Origin: a virus
IMG/VR virus record: IMGVR_UViG_3300034061_001485
Span: 1 to 27,511 of that record
DNA: 27,511 nucleotides
Reading direction: 5' to 3' (one strand)
This document shows positions 15,891-22,750 of the stretch, piece after piece. The notes under the pieces were generated by a model. That model was not told where the DNA came from, did no database searches, and saw nothing but the letters and a program-made list of their open reading frames with translations. Position numbers and translations under genes: made by a program. Position 1 is the stretch's first letter; every line of letters starts with the position of its first letter.

Positions 15891-18151
15891 CTGAGATCGT
15901 CAGCCCCTTCGCGCAATTCTTTGATGTAAGCGGCGCGCCGTTGAACAATGGCGCAATTTATATCGGCACAGGTTCCCTTGACGCGCAAAGCAATCCGATC
16001 CCGGTCTATTGGGATAATGCCCTGACCATTCCGGCATTGCAGCCCATTCGCACATTGAACGGATATATTGTCCGGAACGGAACGCCAGCGCGTATTTTCT
16101 GCAATGCTGATAATTTCAGCATGACGGTAAAAACCAACACAGGGCGCGCGGTTTGGTCAATTCAGGATGCGACTTCCGATAAGAGCTTGCTTGAAATCTT
16201 GAGCCAGCCAGACGGCGCTTCGCTTATTGGCTTCACGCAAGCCAACACCGGAACGCCTGCGCGCACTGTTCAAGATAAGCTGCGCGATATTGTTTTCTTG
16301 AAGGATTTTGGCGCCGTAGGCGACGGCGTGACGGATGACGCTGCGGCTGTGCTGACGGCATTGAACAGCGGCGCCAAGGTGATTGACGGGCAAGGGCTGA
16401 CGTATAAAATCAACAGCCCGCTTTCAATTACTGCCGATAACCTGACAGTCCAGAACGCGACCTTTGATATTTCAAGCGTTCCAAACCAACCCGGCGATGA
16501 TTTCATCATCCGTTTTGAAGGGACACAGGGCGCTTTTGTAAACCTGACCGCAAACTTAAACGCTAATGACAATGTCATTTCCGTTGGTAGCACATCCGGC
16601 TTTTCTGCTGACCAATATGTCTGGGTGCAAAGCAGTCAATTCTTTTGGGCGTCACAGCAGGTTGGGCAGTACGGAAAGATTAAATCCATAGACAGCGCTA
16701 CACAAATGACGCTGTACGATAACGTGCTGTATGATTTCACGACCGCCAACACCGCGCGCGTTGCGCCTATACAAACAAAAAATGGGATTGTGCTGAATAA
16801 GGTGCAGTTTATCGGCGCGCAAGCTAACAACCAAGCGGCGCTTTATTTCAGCTTATGCTCAGATGTTCATGTGCAAGACTGCACGTTTCTGAATGTTGAT
16901 TATGCGTGCGTATATGTGTCGCGCTGCGTAAATGTGGTGGTAGATTCTGTTCAGTGCAGGTATTCTCGCGCGGCTGCGGGCCTTTCATACGGCGTTTTAT
17001 TTTTAAACGGCACTTACAATGGTGTTGTGGTAAACGGTTATAGCGAAGACCAGCGGCACTATGTAGCCACTGGATCGGCCACTGCCCTAGGCGGTGTCAA
17101 CCTTTATATAACGGTGGCGAATAACCATATAACTGCCGCGAGGAATGCGGGCATAGACGCGCATCCAACCCTTGATTACTACACCGTAAACGGCAACACG
17201 ATTGAGCAGGCGGCAGACGCAACAGGGACGACCGACGGGATTATCTGCCAAGGATTGAATTGCGTCATTACTAACAATACGATTGTAAACGCAACGCGCC
17301 ACGCAATATTTCACCAGTTGTTTCCGACTATCGGTTCGGGTTCTTGTATTATATCAAACAACCTAATCCGCAAAAGCGGCGGCGGCGCGTCAACAGATAC
17401 CGGCATCAATGTCACCAACGAAACAACTGGAGCCGCAACGCTTGATGGTGTAAATATAGTCGGAAACACAATAGACGGCACCAATGATTTTAGTATGACC
17501 ATCACGGCGGTTACGGGAAACATCAACAATGTTGCCATAACAGGCAATATCGTTCGCACAAACGCCACGGATAGCAGTTGCCGGTTGCGGGCGCAGGGCG
17601 CGGGAACTTCGATCAACGATATTTCCATCACTGGAAACATCTTCAAAAGTTCTGGAACGCAAAACCTCTATCTTTTGGGTTCCGCGTCAAGCAGTTTGAA
17701 TAGAGTTACCATTTCCGGCAACAATATAATCGGCGGCACCAACGGCATCCGTCTTTCCTACGCGCAAAACGTTGTAGAGACAGGCAACTATAACACTGGC
17801 GTAACGCGCAAGGTTTTCGTTGATACAGGCGCCAGCATTATCTGGCTTGACCGCCGGCAGTCGTCAATCGTGACGATGACAAACACAACCTATGTTGTGC
17901 TGGACCAAGACGAACAACTTATTGCCAACCGGGCGTCAACGATCACTGTCACGCTTCCCACTGCGGCAAGCTGGCCGGGCCGGGTGCTGCGGTTCAAGAC
18001 AATTCAGGCGCAAGCGGTTGATAGTAATGCGTCAAACGTGGTTCCGATTGGCGATAGCGCGGCAGGCACGTCAATCTTGCCCGCGACTGATGGCGCCTGG
18101 GCCTGGCTACAATCTGACGGCACCAACTGGGTAATCACGGCAAGGGGCTGA
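15887..18151 (+). CDS. Tailspike: P22-type head-binding domain plus right-handed beta-helix
   Basis: This is a 754-residue protein. Residues 1 to about 115 match the P22 tailspike head-binding domain (SPFAQFFDVSGAPLNNGAIY, NPIPVYWDNALTIPA, LNGYIVRNGTPARIFCNADN). At residues about 139-151, DFGAVGDGVTDDAAAV marks the start of a pectate-lyase-type right-handed beta-helix, with many N-rich turns (for example ISNNLIRKSGGG, VNIVGNTIDGTN, ITGNIFKSSG) to about residue 640. It should bind and probably cut a surface polysaccharide; substrate and catalytic residues cannot be read from sequence. The last ~75 residues (PGRVLRFKTIQAQAVDSNAS, ending QSDGTNWVITARG) repeat the C-terminal domain of the fibre-like protein at 5932-7281. 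The ATG at 15887 is preferred to an in-frame 15818 because the head-binding domain begins there. Confidence 0.9.
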   Translation: MTEIVSPFAQFFDVSGAPLNNGAIYIGTGSLDAQSNPIPVYWDNALTIPALQPIRTLNGYIVRNGTPARIFCNADNFSMTVKTNTGRAVWSIQDATSDKSLLEILSQPDGASLIGFTQANTGTPARTVQDKLRDIVFLKDFGAVGDGVTDDAAAVLTALNSGAKVIDGQGLTYKINSPLSITADNLTVQNATFDISSVPNQPGDDFIIRFEGTQGAFVNLTANLNANDNVISVGSTSGFSADQYVWVQSSQFFWASQQVGQYGKIKSIDSATQMTLYDNVLYDFTTANTARVAPIQTKNGIVLNKVQFIGAQANNQAALYFSLCSDVHVQDCTFLNVDYACVYVSRCVNVVVDSVQCRYSRAAAGLSYGVLFLNGTYNGVVVNGYSEDQRHYVATGSATALGGVNLYITVANNHITAARNAGIDAHPTLDYYTVNGNTIEQAADATGTTDGIICQGLNCVITNNTIVNATRHAIFHQLFPTIGSGSCIISNNLIRKSGGGASTDTGINVTNETTGAATLDGVNIVGNTIDGTNDFSMTITAVTGNINNVAITGNIVRTNATDSSCRLRAQGAGTSINDISITGNIFKSSGTQNLYLLGSASSSLNRVTISGNNIIGGTNGIRLSYAQNVVETGNYNTGVTRKVFVDTGASIIWLDRRQSSIVTMTNTTYVVLDQDEQLIANRASTITVTLPTAASWPGRVLRFKTIQAQAVDSNASNVVPIGDSAAGTSILPATDGAWAWLQSDGTNWVITARG

Positions 18152-18153
18152 CA

Positions 18154-18369
18154 ATGGCACCGATTGACCCCCGAGATTTCGGCAAGCTTGAGGCTGAGGT
18201 TGCCGGATTGCGCAATCAAGTGGAAGCCATGGCGGAAGATTTACGCGCCGTGAGATCCACGCTGGACGCGGCGCATGGAGGCTGGCGCGTTATGGTGGCA
18301 GTGGCAGGCATCTCCGGCGCTATTACGGCGGCGGCGGTGAAGCTGCTGCCATTCTGGCCATTCCGATGA
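18154..18369 (+). CDS. Small coiled-coil protein with C-terminal membrane segment (XhlA-like candidate lysis protein)
   Basis: This is a 71-residue protein. Residues 8-40 form a heptad-rich helix (FGKLEAEVAGLRNQVEAMAE then DLRAVRSTLD). Residues about 45-68 are a single hydrophobic segment (MVAVAGISGAITAAAVKLL). This layout matches XhlA/haemolysin-like proteins that assist holins. It is the first gene of the lysis cassette, with AAGGGG seven bases before the ATG and an ATGA overlap with the next membrane protein. It could be an antiholin or membrane-bound partner of the holin; its exact role is inference. Confidence 0.65.
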   Translation: MAPIDPRDFGKLEAEVAGLRNQVEAMAEDLRAVRSTLDAAHGGWRVMVAVAGISGAITAAAVKLLPFWPFR

Positions 18370-18653
18370 AACTCGATGATATGGCTTTAACCATGATCCT
18401 TGCGGCGGGTGGGGCTTGGATTGGGAGCATTGCGCGGCGGCTGCGCAATGAAAGGCGCCGGCCATCTTGGCAGATGGTTTTGCTTGAATTGCCTGGCGCA
18501 CTTGTTTGTGGCCTTGGGGCAGGCGGATTAGTGGTGGCAATAGGTTTTGATAACCCCCTGACCATTGCGGGCGCGGCGGCGGTTGCTGGCCACATTGGCG
18601 CAGCGGCTTTCGTGCAAATCTTGCTTGCCATCGTGAAAAAACGGATAGATTGA
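18366..18653 (+). CDS. Putative holin, LydA/holin superfamily III-like
   Basis: This is a 95-residue protein with about three hydrophobic segments (residues 5-22, 38-60 and 64-88), a basic cytoplasmic loop between the first two (ARRLRNERRRPSW), and a basic C-terminus (VKKRID). The glycine-rich middle segment (ALVCGLGAGGLVVAIGF) and the AGHIGAAAFVQIL motif resemble LydA-type phage holins. It would permeabilise the inner membrane at the end of infection. It is one of three successive membrane proteins here, so which is the true holin is uncertain. Confidence 0.68.
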   Translation: MKLDDMALTMILAAGGAWIGSIARRLRNERRRPSWQMVLLELPGALVCGLGAGGLVVAIGFDNPLTIAGAAAVAGHIGAAAFVQILLAIVKKRID

Positions 18654-18655
18654 CC

Positions 18656-19081
18656 ATGCCTATTCCTGCGATTGTCACCGCCCTTCTGCCCGCGCTGGGC
18701 ACATTGATAGATCGGCTGATCCCTGACCGCGCGGCGGCTGAGAAAGCCAAGGTCGAAATGGAGGCCGAATTGATCAGGGCCAGCAATGAGGCTGCGCTGG
18801 CACAGGTGGAAGTGAACAAGATTGAGGCCGCGCATTCCAGCGTATTCGTTGCTGGGTGGCGCCCGGCGATTGGTTGGGTTTGCGCGGGGGCCATGGCGCT
18901 TTATTACATCCCGATGGCGTTGGTGGGGACCGGCCTATGGGCATGGGCCTGCATTCAAGCTGGGGCCATTGTTCCGCGCCCGGAAATGGGCATAGTTGAA
19001 ATTATCGGCTTGGTAACGTCTTTGCTTGGTATGGGCACTCTCCGCACCACTGAAAAGCTAAACGGGGTAGCCCGCCAATGA
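18656..19081 (+). CDS. Holin of the GTA 3TM family
   Basis: This is a 141-residue protein. The N-terminal part is amphipathic and charged (ALGTLIDRLIPDRAAAEKAK, then helical to about 60). The motif FVAGWRPAIGWVCAGAMALY begins a membrane region with two further hydrophobic stretches (to about residue 130), the signature of the GTA_holin_3TM family first seen in alphaproteobacterial gene-transfer agents and phages. ATG 18656 is preferred to TTG 18650, two bases after the previous stop. The stop overlaps the endolysin start as ATGA, which strongly ties it to lysis. Confidence 0.82.
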   Translation: MPIPAIVTALLPALGTLIDRLIPDRAAAEKAKVEMEAELIRASNEAALAQVEVNKIEAAHSSVFVAGWRPAIGWVCAGAMALYYIPMALVGTGLWAWACIQAGAIVPRPEMGIVEIIGLVTSLLGMGTLRTTEKLNGVARQ

Positions 19082-19539
19082 CCATTTCCGCCCGGTGCGA
19101 ATTGCGCCTGGCAGGCGTGCATCCTGACCTGGTGCGGATGGTGCGGCGCGCGGCTGAAGGCGGGGCGCTGTTCCGGGTGGTGGAAGGGCTGCGATCACAA
19201 GAGCGCCAGCGCGATCTAGTGGCGTCTGGCGCATCGCAAACCATGGCCAGCCGGCACCTGACCGGGCACGCGGTGGATCTGGCGCCTTTTGTAGATGGCG
19301 CCGTTTCTTGGGATTGGAAACATTTCTTCCCGCTTGCCGATGCGGTGGCCGATGCGGCGCGCAAGGAAGGCGTGCCGATCATCTGGGGCGGCGCATGGGG
19401 ACGGCTGGTGCAGGATTGGCCGAAAGGCGGCGCTAAGTCTGCACAGGACGCCTATGCGGCAGAGCGCAAGGCGGCGGGCCGTAAGCCATTTCTGGACGGC
19501 CCGCACTTTGAATTGCCGGCGGCTGATTATCCAGCTTGA
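19078..19539 (+). CDS. Endolysin, M15 family peptidase (L-Ala-D-Glu / D-Ala-D-Ala type)
   Basis: This is a 153-residue single-domain zinc peptidase that cuts peptide stems of peptidoglycan. Visible motifs: VVEGLRSQERQRDL (substrate-side Arg39), the zinc signature SRHLTGHAVDL with ligands His60 and Asp67, and DGPHFEL with Asp140 and the third zinc ligand His143, spaced as in T5-type endolysins. There is no signal peptide, so it depends on a holin. It is the last gene of the long rightward operon. Its final 13 bases overlap the tail of a leftward gene, and no intrinsic terminator is visible between them. Confidence 0.9.
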   Translation: MTISARCELRLAGVHPDLVRMVRRAAEGGALFRVVEGLRSQERQRDLVASGASQTMASRHLTGHAVDLAPFVDGAVSWDWKHFFPLADAVADAARKEGVPIIWGGAWGRLVQDWPKGGAKSAQDAYAAERKAAGRKPFLDGPHFELPAADYPA

Positions 19540-19991
19540 TTGTTTGGTGATGTCAAAAGATCAAGCATTCTGTCTGAGAGTTTTAATCCCTTTGCAAGTG
19601 CCCCTTTTGCGGCTGCCACTTGAAGCGCCTCATTAAGCTTATGATTTTTTGCTGGAATTTGCCCGCGCGCCATAGCAATTTGGATAGATTTTCGCGATCT
19701 CCCCAAAATTTCCCCAACTTGCGTGTATGAAGCGCCATTATCAAGCAATGTCGCAGCCTTATGGCAATCTTCACTAGTCCATCTTTTCCGGGACATATCC
19801 ACAATATTTTTAGACCGGATTGGCATGATTTCAGTCGGCGCGGATTGGATTACAGCTTTTGCTTGTAATGGTGCGGGTGGCGCCTTTTCTTCCTGCACAA
19901 ATGCCACCATATCGCGCGCCAATGCCAATGCTTCCTTAGCATCTTTGCTGGCACCAATTGCCAGCTTTAAGATTTCCATACGATCCATCAT
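19527..19991 (-). CDS. Myb/SANT-like helix-turn-helix protein, possible regulator
   Basis: This is a 154-residue protein. The N-terminal helix (MEILKLAIGASKDAKEALAL) is followed by a Pro/Ala linker. A central HTH starts RKRWTSEDCHKAATLLDNGA and continues SYTQVGEILGRSRKSIQIAM, with the W-x-x-E-D opening and Q-V/I-G-x-x-L-G-R-S turn of Myb/SANT- and GcrA-type DNA-binding domains. The C-terminal part is Ala/Lys-rich. The start is placed at 19991 because AGGGAG lies just upstream; 19988 (second Met) is equally possible. It is the last gene of the leftward operon, convergent with and overlapping the endolysin gene. A role as regulator or small-terminase-like DNA binder is inference. Confidence 0.62.
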   Translation of the reverse strand: MMDRMEILKLAIGASKDAKEALALARDMVAFVQEEKAPPAPLQAKAVIQSAPTEIMPIRSKNIVDMSRKRWTSEDCHKAATLLDNGASYTQVGEILGRSRKSIQIAMARGQIPAKNHKLNEALQVAAAKGALAKGLKLSDRMLDLLTSPNNQAG

Positions 19992-19999
19992 CTTTCTCC

Positions 20000-20233
20000 C
20001 TAAGACATCCGTTCCACAACGCAAGCCGCTTCTGACACAACCTTGCAGCTAAAGCGCCAGCTTTCGCGCTGCTTATGCAGCACGGATAGCAACGGCGCGA
20101 TGCTTTTGCGCGGGCGGGCTATATGCAGCCTGTCACCCGGGGCCATGTCCCGGAAAGGGTATTTGTAACCCTTTGGGCCGGGCTTTTTCTTGATGCGCTT
20201 TGGCGCTTCAGACGCCTGGAAATCCTCACTCAT
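20000..20233 (-). CDS. Small basic protein with AT-hook-like KKKPGPKGYKYPF motif
   Basis: This is a 77-residue protein. A Lys-rich start (KRIKKKPGPKGYKYPFRDM) resembles an AT-hook. It is followed by APGDRLHIARPRKSIAPLLS and a C-terminal segment, QRESWRFSCKVVSE. A similar 'YPF-x-x-M-x-x-GD' pattern occurs in small phage proteins of unknown function. It is coupled to the RecT-like gene by an ATGA overlap (20230-20233) and followed after eight bases by the HTH gene, so it may assist DNA metabolism or regulation. No catalytic motif is visible. Confidence 0.58.
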   Translation of the reverse strand: MSEDFQASEAPKRIKKKPGPKGYKYPFRDMAPGDRLHIARPRKSIAPLLSVLHKQRESWRFSCKVVSEAACVVERMS

Positions 20234-21072
20234 TCGCTGGTTCCTTCTGATTGTTCGGCCATTTCCGCAACGCGATCCGTAATGGCCGCGCGCATTTCTT
20301 CCACCATGGCAGGATGGTGCATCTCCACGGATTCAAACGCCGCCGCGTTGGCGTTTGCCCATTCGCGCAAGGCTTCCGGGCTTTCCATGGTGCCCATGGC
20401 TTTCAGGGCTGCCTTCTGCCAAGCGGCAGGCGAGCGGATGAAGTATTCCTTTGCATCCGGTCCAATCAGCGGCAAGGCAGGCGCTTCAGGTTCCGGCGCG
20501 GGCGCGACGGGCGCGCTGGGGGCCAGGTTTTCAACGTGGCGCGGTTCGGCGGGCAGGTCTTGGGCTTCCTCGCCCGTAATCAAGCCGCGCAGCGCATCCG
20601 GAAACACGTCACGGATAGCAAAGCCGCGCGCACGCATTTGCAACATACGATCCGGGTATTGCGTCCATGGGCCAGACTTTCCCCACAGCCCGGCGCGCTT
20701 GGCATCGGCAATCGAGAACGTGCGGCGCTGTGGTTTTTCGCCCCGGCGCGTGACTTCGCACCATCCATGCCGGGCTTCGCCTTCACCGTCCACGCCTTCC
20801 TGGATGCTGGCGCAATCTGGATGGGCCCGGACTAGGGCAATCGCGCTATCGCCCCAGATCGAAGGCCGGCCATTGATAACGGCGATGTTCTGCAGGGCTT
20901 GCAGCGGGCCAAGGCCGACTTCCCGCCCCCATTGCAGGGCGACAAGCACATTGGCGGGCTTGCCCTGGAAATCGCGCGGGACCATCGTTGAACCGGCCAG
21001 CACTTCGGCAAAGCGCATGGCTTCCGATAGCGTGGCAGGTTCCAGCGCGGTTTTGTGTAGCGTCATGCTCAT
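20230..21072 (-). CDS. RecT-like single-strand annealing protein
   Basis: This is a 280-residue protein. The first ~170 residues carry a conserved block: SEAMRFAEVLAGSTMVPRDF, GKPANVLVALQWGREVGLGP, LQALQNIAVINGRPSIWGDS, then KRAGLWGKSGPWTQYPDRML and MRARGFAIRDVFPDALRG. I recognise this as the phage RecT-family fold, which pairs homologous single strands during recombination and repair. A Pro/Ala/Glu linker (about 180-200) and a helical tail follow. It lies three bases after the Gp157-like gene, with AAGGAAG upstream of the ATG; an in-frame ATG at 21066 is a minor alternative. No partner exonuclease or SSB gene is seen in the window. Confidence 0.78.
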   Translation of the reverse strand: MSMTLHKTALEPATLSEAMRFAEVLAGSTMVPRDFQGKPANVLVALQWGREVGLGPLQALQNIAVINGRPSIWGDSAIALVRAHPDCASIQEGVDGEGEARHGWCEVTRRGEKPQRRTFSIADAKRAGLWGKSGPWTQYPDRMLQMRARGFAIRDVFPDALRGLITGEEAQDLPAEPRHVENLAPSAPVAPAPEPEAPALPLIGPDAKEYFIRSPAAWQKAALKAMGTMESPEALREWANANAAAFESVEMHHPAMVEEMRAAITDRVAEMAEQSEGTSE

Positions 21073-21075
21073 GGT

Positions 21076-21618
21076 TCAGGCTTCCTTTGCCGTGATAAAG
21101 AGGGAAGGCGCGCTTTCTTCAATCACCGCGCCAGGTATGGTTTCGCCCTGCTTAATGCGGGCGTTGATCAGGGCCTTGTTGACTTCATATTTGACCCGCC
21201 AAACATCGGCGGGAAGGGCTTTCTCATCTGTCACAACAACGCGATCAGACCCGCGCCGTAGCGTGGCGGTATGATGCAGCGATTCGGCGGTAGCCGCGCC
21301 AGGATCACCACATTCAGCCAAGGCGGCGCGCAAGGCTTCCCGCGCCGCGCTGGCGGTGAAATCCAATTCCTTTTGCATCCGCGCCAGGGTTTGCACCAAG
21401 GCGGATATTTCATTGCGGGCGGCTTCGATAGCCGTCACCGCGCCAAGCGCGCCGCCAAGGACGCCTTCAAGGCTATTGGCGCCGATCCGGCGCGCATAAG
21501 ACGCCGCCATAAGCGCGCCTTCAATTCGAGCGAGCCAATTGCCAGGCAGCGGATTGGCTGGAACATCCAGCGCCGCAACGCGCTGGCGTAGGGTTTCCGT
21601 GATGTTATCGGCGGTCAT
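21076..21618 (-). CDS. Gp157-like phage protein
   Basis: This is a 180-residue helical protein. The N-terminal ~115 residues are Ala-rich helices (ALMAASYARRIGANSLEGVL; ARMQKELDFTASAAREALRA). The C-terminal 60 residues (LRRGSDRVVVTDEKALPADV, WRVKYEVNKALINARIKQGE, TIPGAVIEESAPSLFI) match the end of the Siphovirus Gp157 family. Gp157 genes commonly accompany RecT and other recombination genes, and one member was linked to phage resistance in Streptococcus; the activity is unknown. It is coupled upstream by an ATGA overlap with the pentapeptide gene. Confidence 0.72.
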   Translation of the reverse strand: MTADNITETLRQRVAALDVPANPLPGNWLARIEGALMAASYARRIGANSLEGVLGGALGAVTAIEAARNEISALVQTLARMQKELDFTASAAREALRAALAECGDPGAATAESLHHTATLRRGSDRVVVTDEKALPADVWRVKYEVNKALINARIKQGETIPGAVIEESAPSLFITAKEA

Positions 21619-22295
21619 TGCGCTAATCCTTTACGCTGAATAGCTTTTTCAAACATATCAAGAATGTCTTGCGTTTCGTCGCCCAGAGGCGTCCCGGCGC
21701 GGGTGGCGGTCCAATGCGCGCGGGCTTCAGCCATGCCGAAAAACCGGCACCCGGCGTTGACGTAAAAACCATCTTCGCATTGCCAAAGGAAAAACTCGTA
21801 TCCATCTGACCGTATGGCGCGGCGCAGGATACCGACGGCGGTTTTGTTGTTGTTGATTTTGGCGCCGGCCAAATCCGCGCCGGCCAAATACGCGCCGGCC
21901 AAATACGCGCCGGCCAAATTCGCGCGGGCCAAATTCGCGCGGGCCAAATTCGCGCCGGCCAAATTCGCGCGGGCCAAATTCGCGCGGGCCAAATTCGCGC
22001 CGGCCAAATTCGTGCCGGCCAAATACGCGCCGGCCAAATACGCGCGGGCCAAATTCGCGCGGGCCAAATTCGCGCCGGCCAAATCCGCGCGGGCCAAATT
22101 CGCGCCGGCCAAATTCGCGCCGGCCAAATCCGCGCGGGCCAAATACGCGCCGGCCAAATCCGCGCCGGCCAAATACGCGCCGGCCAAATACGCGCCGGCC
22201 AAATACGCGCCGGCCAAATACGCGCATTTTCCGCCTTTGCCGTCGCGCCATAGCTTGTGATCCGCTAGCATGGCGGCGATTTCTTCCGGTTTCAT
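21615..22295 (-). CDS. Pentapeptide-repeat protein with near-identical repeat units
   Basis: This is a 226-residue protein. Residues 1-24 (MKPEEIAAMLADHKLWRDG) match the cap before phage pentapeptide domains. Residues about 25-144 are 24 units of A-(N/Y/D)-L-A-(G/R), which should fold as a right-handed quadrilateral beta-helix with Leu inside. The last ~80 residues (SDGYEFFLWQCEDGFYVNAG, then RFFGMAEARAHWTATRAGTP) are a conserved phage C-terminal domain. Unlike Qnr/MfpA DNA mimics, the repeats carry eight Arg and only four Asp, so the face is not acidic. The start at 22295 overlaps the preceding stop as ATGA. The role is unknown; it is encoded with RecT and Gp157 genes, which may hint at DNA transactions. 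Confidence 0.85.
   Translation of the reverse strand: MKPEEIAAMLADHKLWRDGKGGKCAYLAGAYLAGAYLAGAYLAGADLAGAYLARADLAGANLAGANLARADLAGANLARANLARAYLAGAYLAGTNLAGANLARANLARANLAGANLARANLARANLAGAYLAGAYLAGADLAGAKINNNKTAVGILRRAIRSDGYEFFLWQCEDGFYVNAGCRFFGMAEARAHWTATRAGTPLGDETQDILDMFEKAIQRKGLAQ
21864..22223 (-). repeat. Array of 24 tandem 15-bp units encoding pentapeptides
   Basis: On the + strand each unit reads GCCGGCCAAAT(A/C/T)CGC or with GCG as the first triplet. Only two positions vary (Tyr/Asp/Asn codon and Gly/Arg codon), plus one further substitution giving a Thr unit. Because the period is a multiple of three, all frames on both strands stay open across the array. Confidence 0.95.
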
Positions 22296-22540
22296 TGCCC
22301 ATCTCCAAAAAGTGAAAGCTGCCCCGGTTCGGGGATCAGCACATCGGCGCCAAGCCCGGCCAGGGCATCGGCAATCGCAGCGGCTTCCTGCCGCAGCTCT
22401 GCCGCCATATCGGCGGTCAATTCGGCGCGATCGATCTCGCCGGCATCGTGCATCCGGCGCCCGGAAGCTTCCATCTGCCGGGCATCCAGCACCAGGCGCG
22501 CATGAAGCGCGACAAGGCGGGCGGTGGTTTCGGCGCGCAT
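22292..22540 (-). CDS. Small helical protein, function unknown
   Basis: This is an 82-residue protein, Ala/Glu/Arg-rich and predicted helical throughout (MRAETTARLVALHARLVLDA, RQMEASGRRMHDAGEIDRAE, LTADMAAELRQEAAAIADAL), with a short C-terminal tail PGQLSLFGDGQ. The tail resembles a QLSLF-type beta-clamp (DnaN) binding peptide, which would be interesting in a recombination operon but is only a motif match. The ATG at 22540 is used; a TTG at 22546 would create a four-base TTGA overlap with the upstream stop. The stop overlaps the pentapeptide start as ATGA. Confidence 0.58.
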   Translation of the reverse strand: MRAETTARLVALHARLVLDARQMEASGRRMHDAGEIDRAELTADMAAELRQEAAAIADALAGLGADVLIPEPGQLSLFGDGQ

Positions 22541-22542
22541 GA

Positions 22543-22719
22543 TCAAAAATTCCAGGCAACGGCGCCAAGATCAGCGCAAACGCGGCGGGCTTCACGGCGC
22601 CCGGAAACGGGCACGCGCTGGCCCGCGCCGTAGTCTTGGCCAGCATTTACGATAGTCAGGAACCAGCCAGCTTTGCCGCCGTTGGTGAGATATGCGCGTT
22701 TTGCAGGAAGGCTATTCAT
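22543..22719 (-). CDS. Small protein, function unknown
   Basis: This is a 58-residue protein (MNSLPAKRAYLTNGGKAGWF, LTIVNAGQDYGAGQRVPVSG, RREARRVCADLGAVAWNF). The pattern of short beta strands followed by a basic helix ('REAR..C..LG') resembles small phage proteins whose ends hold an 'EAR' helix, but I do not recognise a named family. The start is well defined: GGAGG lies eight bases before the ATG at 22719. It follows a 67-base non-coding gap containing a hairpin, so this may be the first gene of a separately controlled part of the operon. Confidence 0.6.
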   Translation of the reverse strand: MNSLPAKRAYLTNGGKAGWFLTIVNAGQDYGAGQRVPVSGRREARRVCADLGAVAWNF

Positions 22720-22750
22720 CGGTTTATCCTCCGTTTGAGTGTGCCCAATG

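Noticed and set aside
19530-19600. Intrinsic terminator after the endolysin gene
   Set aside because: No stable hairpin with a T-run is visible; the region is coding on the opposite strand.
20123-21274. 383-residue + strand ORF
   Set aside because: It is antisense to the RecT-like and 77-aa genes, shows Ser/Arg-rich low-information sequence, and has no ribosome site or family match.
21864-22223. CRISPR-like or minisatellite regulatory array
   Set aside because: There are no spacers; the period is 15 bp and it translates into a canonical A(N/D/Y)LxX pentapeptide domain.
21814-22260. Long + strand ORF of APAK-type repeats opposite the pentapeptide gene
   Set aside because: A 15-bp repeat keeps every frame open on both strands. 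The leftward frame has conserved N- and C-terminal domains and ATGA coupling, and the + frame has none.
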